A stretch of DNA of 64,000 nt, taken from NCBI RefSeq assembly GCF_042242105.1, contig NC_092029.1:3510885-3574884 (forward strand), given 5' to 3'. The notes under the pieces were generated by a model. The model searched no databases. It saw only the letters and a program-made list of their open reading frames with translations, and was not told where the DNA came from. The DNA comes from Pempheris klunzingeri (lineage: Eukaryota; Chordata; Actinopteri; Acropomatiformes; Pempheridae). This document shows positions 1 through 11,700 of the stretch, in pieces (position 1 is the stretch's first letter; every line of letters begins with the position of its first letter). The position numbers and the translations under genes were made by a program.

Positions 1-1051
1 GGCCGTAATCTCTTCCAATGACTCAAGGCAGCTGAAAAGGCCAGTAATCTCCTCTCAATCACTTCATCTCATTACATTCTAATCACTTATGTTCCTAATG
101 TCATTAAAAGCGAGCGTCTATTCGTATTGAGCAAACCAGTGGAAAGATGGTGGAAATGGGCTGGAATACCTCAGGCTTTATGGGAAGCTCTTTTCCCGTT
201 CTCTATGAACAACAAGCATACGGTGTAAAACATTACTGCACACAGACACCACTTTATGTCTCTGCCCATTCTCAGCCACCCAGACCATAAAACAGCGAGA
301 AGCACTCAGTCTGATTTAGAGGATTTCGAATAGTTTCTTTCCTCATCCAAGAGGCGTTAGCAGTTCTATTGATTGGTAGGAACGCAGCCAACCACATCTT
401 CACCCAAACACATTCATATCTAACTATTATGGAGGTGGTTTCACCTATGCAGCCTGAAAGGAAGAGAATATCTTTATTGTCCACCAGGGTGGAAATTTGT
501 CTTCGGCTCTACGGACGCAAGCAACGGCAGCATAAAAAGCAAGTAGACAATTAGTAAGAAAACACATTGGCAAGTCAAATTGCACATGAAAATAAATAGT
601 TCTTGTCAGTGTCAGTGGTTTAGATCTCATCAGTCACCTGCTGAATTGGGAAAAGTGATTAATAACAGTTTCATGAGTCACAAACAACATGATGTCTCCT
701 TCTGAAGGGGTCAGATAAAAAAATGCTTATGTGGCCATTGAACATATCATTGACACCAGAAACATTTGGCTGTTACCTCTCCTGGTTTGGAGGAACGAGG
801 CCTAGAGCACATTACTTTAGTGAGATTTGATGGTTCACGAAGTAACAGAGAGTCTCCATCAGAGTTTTTTACCGTCTGACAGGAGAGGAGGATGTATGCG
901 ACTGTAATGACCGACAGCTAGACAACAAATCAATAAAACTGGTGAGGCTGCTTTTAATGAAACGTCTTCCACCTGACATCAAAACAATCCACCATCTTTG
1001 TACTGCATGACAAACAAATATTAGAGATAACTTTCATGCTCTCGTACTCAC
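1..1051. other. Window start, probable trdn intron/3' region
   Basis: No convincing coding exon or classified repeat was found on either strand. Short candidate splice pairs, for example near 776-800 on the minus strand, do not keep the phase-1 rule of the gene. Confidence 0.5.
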
Positions 1052-2790
1052 TAGCTTGTGCTGGCTGCTTCTTTTTATCTAAAATGTGAGAGAGAGGGGG
1101 GGGGGACAAAGACACTGATTAACGTCAGGTGTATGCGGCACCTATCAGATTCACTTTCCCATCGTGAATCCATACCTTGAGCCTCTTTGACAGATTTCTT
1201 TTCAGCCTTCTCTGTTTTGCCTGCGAGAGGAGAGACAGCCCCATTACAACCTGCCAAATAACTCTCTATAATTGTGGTGTACATTTAATATTCTTGCGAT
1301 ATGATTCCCCTCTCAGAGTAATACAGCTTGACGTGTCTCTAATTAGAACTATATCATGCAGAAAGCAGCCCAATTAATCTCATAATCTGCAACCATGGTT
1401 TCCTGAAACATGGGCGTGATTCGTCCTGAACGATGTCAGTATAGACATTACCGTGTCTCACATGTAAGATTTAAATCCGCCCTCTTGCTTTTCCACTGTT
1501 CAATTTATGTTTATATGATAATAATTCCTCTGTTCAGTTTCTCCCCGGGGGGCCATAAAAGTTTTAGAGAAATTGTTTCACAAACCTGAACACGACCAGA
1601 ACATTGTTTCCACAGTCGTTATGGATAAAGATGAAATCAAAATGTTGTTCAAGTGCATCCAATATCAGAGTCATTTACTCTCATCATCATTTCAATATGT
1701 GCAGAATTTTGTGTTTTTCAAATTTATCTTATTAGTTTTTAAAGTGGAAAAGATGACTTTTGTTAAGTATAGCTCCAGTTCTGGGCCTTTTCTTTATATA
1801 TTTGGGGTTTGAAATGATCAGTACATATAAAATGTTTAGGAACTTGTCCAGTTGTGTCTGCAGGCAGCCAAAAGCAGGCTGCAACGGCTGTACTGTAATC
1901 CTTTCAGACAAGTGCAGCAGTCAAACTGTGTCCACTACAAGCACTTGTTCTTTCCATTAACAGGCTCAGATTCTTGTACAGATTGTAACCAGACGTTATA
2001 TCGTTTGGTTCAAAGCCAGTTGGTTCGAGTCCATTGACAAAAATGATTTTACCTCACACAACACGGGAGAGACTCTGGTGCTTGGTTTGATTCTGAAGTC
2101 GAGTAAAATTCCTGTTTTTGTCGACAGAGTCTGGTGTGTTTGAGGAGAGCGATGTAACGTCTGTTTCTGGTTCAACATGAGGGATCTTACAGGTCTCTCT
2201 CTTCATGATTCATTTCCATAATGTTGTCAGACACTTTGAATAACAATCTGAGCCTGAGGACTTACTTTGATGGGCGAAGTTGCCCCAAAAGATTACATTA
2301 CAGTCACTGTAGCCCATTTGCAGCTGCTGGCTGAGACCTATTCCAGCACTTCTTGTAAAAAAAATAGGGCCCAAGATGAAAAATAACAGAGTTATCCTTT
2401 AAGTCACAAGAACACCTTGTTAAATTTTCAAATTTTGTGCCTCTAGGTTTCGTGTTTGGAGCAAAAACGGCTTTAACTAAAATTCTGGGTTATCACTTCT
2501 GGGGTTAAGAGGCATACCACATGAATAGCAGCATCCCTGGGTTAAATCCAGGATCTTTTGTTGTACGTATTTCCCGTCTGCCTCTCAACTGTATCCAGTT
2601 ACAGGCCTCTCAGATAATAAAACAATAGGTCGCTTCTGTGGCTGCTGACGTTTGAAAAACCTCAGATGTTTTTTTTATCAACAGAATATGGATTTATTTC
2701 ACAGATCAACCAGCAAATAAAAGAACACATACATGTATTAAAATGCACACTTACTTTTCTTCTCTGCCAGTAATTTGGATCTCGTCTTAG
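1052..2790 (-). CDS. trdn: trdn exons 27-29: last exons seen
   Basis: 2755-2790 encodes [11 protein letters not shown] between CTCAG and A|GTAAGT. 1176-1220 encodes [14 protein letters not shown] between CTCGCAG and G|GTATGG. 1052-1078 encodes KKKQPAQA between TTTTAG and A|GTGAGT. All three keep phase 1 and Lys-rich content, which argues that they belong to trdn. No stop-containing exon is evident below 1052, so the C-terminus probably lies outside the window. The interval 1221-2754 shows no other convincing exon. Confidence 0.65.
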
Positions 2791-5700
2791 CTGAGAATGA
2801 AAAGAAATAAAACTTGAGAGCTGCAGATTTAAGCTCCCGCTGTGCTCCACAGGCCAGTGAAATCCAAATGTCCAACATAGAAAATCATGTCTTTCATTAG
2901 AGGAAGTGAACTAAACGTGTTACCGGGTTCAGACGAAGGCCTGGCAGGTTTCTCCTCTTTTGCCTGAGAGGTCGCGTTCGCCCTCCCAGCAGCTTCTAGT
3001 CTCGTTCTCAGTCTCAGTGGACGCGGTTCTGGATCTGGATCTGTTTCAGGCAAATTAACAGAAGACATGATGCAAGAGAGAAAGTGGATGATCGAAACCA
3101 AATCTTCAACAAAGCACAAACAAAATAAAATCTTAATGAACTCAGGCGTGATCAGAGTCTTACCTTTCTTAGCTGTAGGTGTCTTGGCTTTCCTCTTGAC
3201 AGGCGCTGCTTCTGAGAGGAGCAAAAACAATTAGTTTCTAATCATCTTTTGTGACACCGACATGAATGACAATTGACTTTATGCAAATGAGTGAACGTCA
3301 GCGTGTGCAGCTACCTGTCTTCTCAGGGGCTGATTTCCTCTTCTGTGGTACGGCTGCAGGCTCTGACATAATGAGGAGCGAGCCATGATTAGTGTCCTGA
3401 ATCATTTGTTTTCTTAGAAAAATATCAGCAGCTTCCCTGCGTTAAGTTTTCACATCATTTACAAACTTTCTACAGTTTTTATGACCCCTTCTGGCTTCAC
3501 TGTGTCTTACCTTTCTTGGCAGCTGCTGCAGTTTTGGTTTTCTCTTTTATAGCTGGCTCTGCAAAAACAAATACAACTGACTTAAAGATATTAAAACCAT
3601 AAATGAATACAATTACCTGAGGAGCTTGTTTTTTATTTTGTGTGTGCAAAGTAGAAACCTGACATCCTCCCAAAGTGTTCATTACCTTCCTTAGCCAGTG
3701 CAGGACTCTTTGTCTTCTCTTTTCTCGCTGCTGGTTCTGCAATAAACAAAATGCTTAATAAGTGCAGAATATGTCAAACTAAAAATGAATATTCCTGCAG
3801 TGTTCATTCACCTTTCTTTGCTTTGGTTTTGTCTTTCGAAACAGCAGCGTCTAGAATTGGCAAAACATGTTGAATTATGTTATTCACATCTCACTGAAGT
3901 GTGAAATTCGGTCTGTATATTTACAGCGAAGCGTGGCTCAAATTGCCATCTGTATCATTTGTAACTCAAGTGTACGCCATTGAAAACACCAAATTACCAA
4001 GCTGTAAACATAAATTACCTTTCTTTGTTTTCTCCTTGCCCGTTGCTGGCTCTGAGGGGATAATTGGAGTGAAATGGCCGTGCAGAGTTAATTTTCCATA
4101 ATGAATGCATTCATACGGCACATTGTGTCGTTGGAGATCACTTTTAAATGCTGCAGCTGTGGCTTGTTACGGAAAATATTCCAGTTTACTAACAAATTAA
4201 GCATTCAGTGGATCTGAAGAAGCATGCAGTACCTTTTTCTGAATCAGCAGCCTTGGCTTTTTTCTTTGCAGCTGGAAAACATCAGTTATTAATTAGACTT
4301 CACTGCAGTAATTAAAATTAAAATAATTATGGATGTGGATTATGATTCATTTAATTGTTTGTACCTTTCTTGGTGGAGGCAGCGGACTTCACATCCTCCT
4401 CAACGGTCTGTGGTTCTGTAAGAGGTTAGAAGAAGAGTTTAGGTTTTGGAAATGTAATTATCCTCAACAGTTCTGCACCTTCTACTTCTGTGCCTCAACA
4501 GTTTGACCCTCCATGTATTGTCTAGCAGTTTACTTTTGTGTTATGAAAGCTAAGTCAAATGTTGTTGTCCTTTTTCTGGCTGCTCCCTTCCGGGGTCACC
4601 ACAGCGGATGATCCGCTTGTAGATTTTGGCGCAACCCTCGTCCATTTTTGGTAGCCGGGACTGGGAGGGAGTCGAACCCGGGTTCCTCAGGCTGATGGCA
4701 TTCGCAATTATCCACTGCGCTACCGGCCAGTATGAAAACTAAGTCAAATATATATATATATAAATGAATCCCAGTGAATCCCAGTGAATCCCAGTTCTAA
4801 TTAAATCCTCTACCAACACTTCTTACCCTGGACTGGAGCTACAGCAGGCTGAGCTTCATCTCTGGCTTCTGGCTGGACTGGCTCCACTGGCTCCACTGGC
4901 TCCACTGGCTCCACTGGTTTAACTGGCTCCACTGGCTCCACTGGCTCCACTGGTTTAACTGGCTCCACTGGCTCCACTGGCTCCACTGGTTGAACTGGCT
5001 CCACTGGCTCCACTGGCTCCACTGGCTCTGCTGGTTTGACTGGCTCTGGTTGAGGCTGCATCAGTGGCGGTTGATATGGTTGATACTGAGGATAGAACGG
5101 GTGCATCATCGGAGGTGGTTGCTGCTGATAAAGAGGCTGCAGCGGTGGAGCTCCGGGGTGGACGGGGTGAGCGGTCAGAACAGGAGCAGAGGGAGCTGAA
5201 AGCAGAGGAAGAACACAGAAAGCATGTGATCACACTGGTCGAAACATAAAGGAGTAGCTCTTCACTGAGATTCTATCACTTGTAGCGGACACGACCACGG
5301 TGTAAATACCTGACATGGTGGGAGGAGGGTACGGGTTGTCTGTGACGATGTGATGAACTGAAAGAAAAAGAGTTCATTTAGCATTTTTAGGTTGACACTT
5401 CTTCCACGTCTTTCCAACTTTTCCAAAGTGTTTCCATGCTCTTTGCTACTTACCGTACCAGCCAGGTGGGGCCGGGCAGTAGACTGGTGCAGGTTTGCAC
5501 GGGCCAACTGAAAGAGACCAAAGACCAAATGTTTGTGTTGGAAAGCACCAAAGTACTTTTAACTAGTTAATAGTTTCTTTGCAGATTTAGATTATTAATA
5601 CAAACAGTAAATCAACTAATAAATGTTCATGTATTATCAGAGGATGAGCTACCCTGCAGGATATTAATTGATTAAGATTAGCTGCACCTTTAGCAACTGC

Positions 5701-8700
5701 AACATTAAACACATTAATGCGTCAATAATTATAATCCAGTAATCAATATATATGAGTCTAAAATGGGCCATTCTGCATAATGAGTATATTATTGGACAAC
5801 TGGATGTGAAGGCACCTCTAGCTGATTGGTCTTTAAAACCTTCATGTTTCCTGATTTTGCACCAAAATCCTTGTAATGTGAAACCTCATTTGTCAATAAA
5901 CCTGATTCTGATTGGTTGAGTGAGTTTTGATGCAGTAAAAATATGAATGAATGGCTTTTATTTGTATTATTTTTTCATTGTTGTATGGCAGCTTTTATTT
6001 AAGTAAAAGGTCTGAATGCTTCTTCCACCTCTGATATCGTATATCTACATTTATATGGGTGCTTTAGAAGGTTTCTACCTTCTTGTTCAGATCCGGGGGC
6101 CTCTTCTTGTTTCTTAGTCTCTTTCTCTGTAAAAAGAAAATTGACCAGATGAAAAAAAGCTGCTTATGGAAGAATTTTCCACGTGTAAAAGTAGAATCGA
6201 ATCAGAGGATAAAAGGAATGAAGTACAGATTTTAAAGCCCCTTGAGGTACATTTGAGGTACATTTGAGTGTGAATGTGACTTTGTAAAGATTGATTTGTG
6301 ATTCAATTACCTGTTTTGGAAGTCTTTTCCGCTCTCTTGAGTTTTTCTTGGAATTTGAAAGCAAAAACATTAATTAATCGAATTTGTGCGCTGTGACAGA
6401 AATATTGAATGAGTGTTCATGACCTTAAGACAGACACACATTTCAAGTCAAACAGCTGATCCACATATTTATTCAACAGCCAGTTTGTTGTAATTATTCA
6501 TGTGATCTTTTAGCAACTTTGTTTGCAAGTGTCTTACAGATCAAGCTTTACTTTAAAGCAAATGTTCAAGCTCTCAACACTCTCATGTCAATAAACATGA
6601 AGCTGGTTAGCTTAGTTTAGCATAAAAATCCTCCACCTGCTGCTAGATTAATTCTATAACTGCTGAGTAGATACAGGCAAACGTCTTTCCCTCTGTTTCC
6701 ATTTTTGATGCTAAGCTAAGCTAACCAGCTGCTGGCTGTGGCCTTATACTTAATTGACTTGACTATTCCTTTAAACTCAGCCCTAACCTCCTGCGTCACT
6801 GTTAGACCATTATGAGGAAGTGTGAGTACCTCTGAGAAGAGCAGGACTTCTCCTGATCCTCCTGATTTTCGGCACCAGACCTACAGTTCTGGGTAGAGCT
6901 GGACACAACACTTTGATTCATTACACCTCAACAAGAGCAAGAATTCATTAGTGTATTTGGACAAAGGTGGAGTAAAGGCGGCGTGTTAAAGAGCTCAATG
7001 TTACCTGTCCTTTTTGGCTTGTCGTCTGTCGTCTTCACGGCTTCAGGGTCTGAAAATGAGAAATTAGAAACATTGCAAATGGGCTGTGCTTCACAGATCC
7101 ATTCAAACTCACAGTCACACAGAAAGATTAACTACTTTAAAGACTTTCCCTCCACATTTATTCCCAATCCAGCCTCCAGCCTGCTCCAAACACTAAAACA
7201 TGAACTTCATTATGTTTTAGCTTTATTTTTCTCAAGACTTGATATTTAAAAAATAAGATTTTTTGATAAGACGTCTTGTGTGGTGGCTTTAATTGGAATC
7301 CCTTTAATTAAAAACCTTAAATCATCACTACCTTTTTTCCTTCTCACGGCTGAAACCCTCCTCGGAGCATCTGAAAGCACAAACAGATCACAGACTCAGA
7401 GCTACAGACTGGAGGACTAAACAGTGAGTGACTTCTGGCTTCACACGAGGCAAAAAAGTCTTTTTGGGACGCCATGACATCACGTGACGGACGCCATTGT
7501 TGGAAATACAAGATTTGGCCACTATGTCAAACTGGCTTCCTGGTGCTGTAGTAGAAGTTACTCACTAGCTAGCAGGTGATGTATATCGTTCGAGATGAGA
7601 GGATGACACCTGACATATGTGGAATTCATGGCACAATTCAAAGGGATCATTGTCTCTCATTGTTGACTAATGGACGTATTTGGTTTCTTGTTTGAGTCTC
7701 TTCCTCTCACAGGGTGTTGAAGTAGATACGTACTTCTGTGTATCACATATATCACAGGAGCGTCACAAACCTTTTTTGTCTGCAGACTTGGGGGCAGACT
7801 CTTTGGCCTTTGCAGAGTGCATACAGGGACACACTGAAATCACAGAGCAGGAAGGTGAAACAACGGTGACGGTTTATGTGATGAGACAGCTGTAACTGTC
7901 CTCCCTCTCTGACCTGCAGCCTCAGCAGCCTTCGCTGCTGCTTCTTCTTCAGGTTCAGGCACAGGTTTGATCACATCCACCGTCGCCTTCTCCTCGTCGT
8001 CGTCGTCTTCATCGTACTCCTCTTTTTTGTCTTCGGGTTCGTCTACGCTTTTCTGGGGTTCAGCTGTCGGATCTCCCTCATCCTCCTCCTCTTCCTCCTC
8101 ATCCTCAGGAGCAGCAGCAGCAGGCTGGCTTGTACCTGAGGGGGAAAGAGGTTTAAACACAGCAGCTGATCAAACTCATGTGTCACAGTTAGAGACCTTT
8201 GAACGAAGAGTAGTCACAGCTATTTATCCTAAATCACTAAAAGTGATGTGTTAAATGCTTAAAAAAAGAGCACTGTAGTATAATTCAGTTAAAACTATAG
8301 TGCATTATATTTATTTATTATTTTTCTCATTTAATTAGATTTACGTCCTTAGAGTTTTTTCCTTTCTTGTATGTCTGTCTTCATCTGTGCAGAGCCTGTT
8401 CACTTTGTTCTTCTCTGATTTGTTCAAAAATTAATTAATTGACAATAAAATATTGAAAGAAAAAAAAAAAACTACAGTGCATTGGGGCAATGAAAAGAGT
8501 TCTGAGGGTCTTTGATAATGAAGACTTAGATAATAAAAGTCTAGATAATTAATTTAATGTAATAGAAGTGTTTTTTTTAATCTATTTCATGTCTTTTTAT
8601 ATTAAATCTACATGAATGTAATCTACCTATGGTGAAAAAACATCTAATGTAGCATCAAGAAACAAATGTCCAAAATAACGGTGGCTTAGCTGAACCACTC

Positions 8701-11700
8701 AGTTCTTTATGTTATTTATTTTATTTTTATTTACATGCACCAATTTGAGGATTGCAGTCTTTGGTGTCTTATTAATGACATAGTGGTGTAGATGACAGAC
8801 TAAGTATGGAGTAAAGTTTGACTGTGAAAAAGTTCAACAAAAGGTTTGATTAGATTACATTTCTGCGTAATTTTAAGTTTCACATGTGCAAAACTTTAAA
8901 AATATAGGATCTTATAGGGGATAAAACATGAAACTGACACACCGAGAATGAATGGTGCTCGACTCACATTAGATATTGTTATTATTGGTGTCACATTTCC
9001 CTTAAAAACTCCAAATATCAAATGTAAATACTTAAAATGACCCTGAAAATGTGTAGAATCCCACATATATATATATAAAAAAACAGTTTACTGACATGCT
9101 GAATGAGTCCTGATCCGCTCCTCTTGTGTTTCTGTGTGTACGAGCAGGTTTCATGGTAAAAGTGTGACACTCACTAATTTCAGCCTCCTCTGATTTGTCT
9201 TCATCAGAAGCCGGTTTGACGTCGTCCTCGTCCTCGCCGGCGTCTTCCTCAGTCTTTACTGCCTCCTCCTGGACGCTGAGCGCTGCTGCAGTAACAGCTG
9301 ACACAGTTTGATCACTCAGCCGGTGCACAAAAAGTGAAAAGTGATAAAAAGACTAAAATACACTAAATTATTTCTGATTATTATCCTGATAAAACATGAT
9401 TTATTACTATTTGATACATTAAAACAAATGTATCTTATAAACTAGATGTGTATAAAACATTAAATAAATGTAAACAGATAATAAAGTGTATTATTCCTGT
9501 GATGTATTGATCTAATATTGATTTAGAGGGTTCGTTTAACTGTTTGTCTCTGCAGCCAATCAGAAACAAGCATCTTCTCTGGCTCTATCACTCAAAAGGA
9601 GAGTAATCAATAATCAATAATGCTGGACGATACCTGCCAGCAAGGTGTCGTCAATATCGTCATCATCATCATCATCCTCCTCCTCATCTTCGTCATCATC
9701 TTCGTCTTCCTCATCCTCGCCAGCGAAGGCCTCTTCGTCGTCTTTTTCAGCGTCAACGATTGTCTCCGTGATCTCTTTTTCGTCTTCTTGATCGAAGGCG
9801 AACTCAAACGAGCTCGTGTCGATATCTTCGTCATCTTCGTCATCATCATCGTCATCATCATCATCGTCATCGTCATCATCTTCGGTTGTGTCATAAGAGA
9901 TGTCGTCACTGAACACAGTCTCTCCAGCAGACTCTTCATCCGTTTTGAGAGCAATGTCGTCATCGTCGTCTTCATCGCCTAAGACCCCGCTGTCTGTGCT
10001 CTCAAAGGGAGGAAGATCGACTCCCTCCTCCTCCTCCTCCTCTTCCTCCTCTTTCTCCTCTTTATCATCATCATCATCATCATCATCATGGATTTCCTCT
10101 TCAGTGACATCAGGTTTGTGATCATCATCGTCGTCTTCATCATCGAGGTCAACGTGGACGTCTGTCGAGAGGTCGATGTCGAGATCTTCTTCATCTTTGT
10201 CCTCTTCATCGTCTTCATCGTCTGCAAAGTGGTCAGAGGAGGCAACAGATACGTCCTCGTCTGATTGGTCCAGATCATCATCATCATCATCATCATCCTC
10301 ATCCTCATCAGTGTCTTCAGCATCTTTGACGTCTTCCTCCAGGTGCTCTTCATCATCATCATCATCATCATCGTCGTCTTTGGTAAGAGGTAAAGGAAGA
10401 AGGTCTTCCTCCTCCGCGAGTTTAAGATAATCAACTTCATCATCTTCATCATCCTCACTAGCAGCAAGAATAGGAGGAAGATCAGCGTCCAGGTCTTCAT
10501 CGGTGTCTTCTGCAACGACATCATCGCTATCAGACTCCTCAACACCTTCAGCTAATCTGTCATCTTCATCGTCATCATCATCATCATCATCCTCTTCCTC
10601 CTCATCAGTGGAAAGGAGTGCAGATTCGCTGATGTCTGAGGTGTCAGTGAATGCTTCGTCACTGGTGTCGTCTTCGTCGTGTTCTTCTTCGTCTTTTTCG
10701 TCATCTTCATCAGGCAGGGTTACGTCTTCGTCGCTGTCTTCGACGTCAACAGGTGCGTCGGACTCAGAATCAGGAGACACCGCTGACTCTTCATCCTCAG
10801 AGGTGGAGATAGGTTCGGGAGAAACTTCATCATCATCATCATCATCATCATCCTCAGCATCGGCGGCTGCAGGTTCCTCAGCAGACTCTTCTACATCGTC
10901 TTCATCAGCAGCATCTCCCTTCTCCTCTTCTTCCTCCTCCTCATCATCATCTTCGTCTGCCTCCTCTTCTGCTGCTTCCTCTTTCACTTCATCTGCATCA
11001 TCGTCATCATCATCTTCAACTGCTGCTGCTGCCTCAGGTTCCTTCTCATCTTCCTCATCTTCATCCTCCTCTTGCTCAACCTCAGCAGCTGCCTCCTCTT
11101 CCTCCTCTTCATCAGCAGCTGCTTCAACTACCTCTATCTCTTCCTTCACCTCTTCCGTCACTTCCTCTCCTTCCTCCTCCACCATCTTTTCTCCCTCCTC
11201 CTCTTCATCCTCCTCCTCTTCTGCTTCTTCAGCCTCCTCCTCTTCATCCTCCTCCTCTTCTGCTTCTTCAGCCTCCTCCTTTTCTTCCTCCTCTTCCTCC
11301 TCCACCCCCTCCACAACTTCTGCCCCCTCCTCTTCTTCTTCCTCCTCCTCTTTCTCCTCCTCCACTCCTTCATCCTCCTCCTCCTCATCAACCCCCTCCA
11401 CAGCTTCTGCCCCCTCCTCCTCTTCTTCCTCCTCCTCTTTCTCCTCTTCCACTCCTTCATCCTCCTCCCCCTCCTCCTCCTCAACCCCCTCCACAGTCTC
11501 TGCCCCCTTCTCCTCTTCTTCCTCCTCCTCTTCCTCCTCCACCCCCTCAACAACTTCTGCCCCCTCCTCCTCTTCCTCCTCTTCCTTCTCCTCCTCCACA
11601 GTTTCTGCTCCCTCTTCTTCTTCTTCTTCTTCCTCTTCAACTCCTCCTGCCTCCTCCTCCTCTCCTTCCTCCTCCTCCTCCTCAACTTCTTCCTCCACCT

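Noticed and set aside
4655..4730. Genuine tRNA gene on the minus strand
   Set aside because: A and B boxes are present, but the sequence is the head of a SINE with a non-tRNA tail and target duplication, and no sound cloverleaf was made out.
9607..10545. Met/Lys-rich frames of 122 and 188 codons on the minus strand
   Set aside because: Out-of-frame readings of the Asp-coding GATGAC repeats of trdn exon 6.
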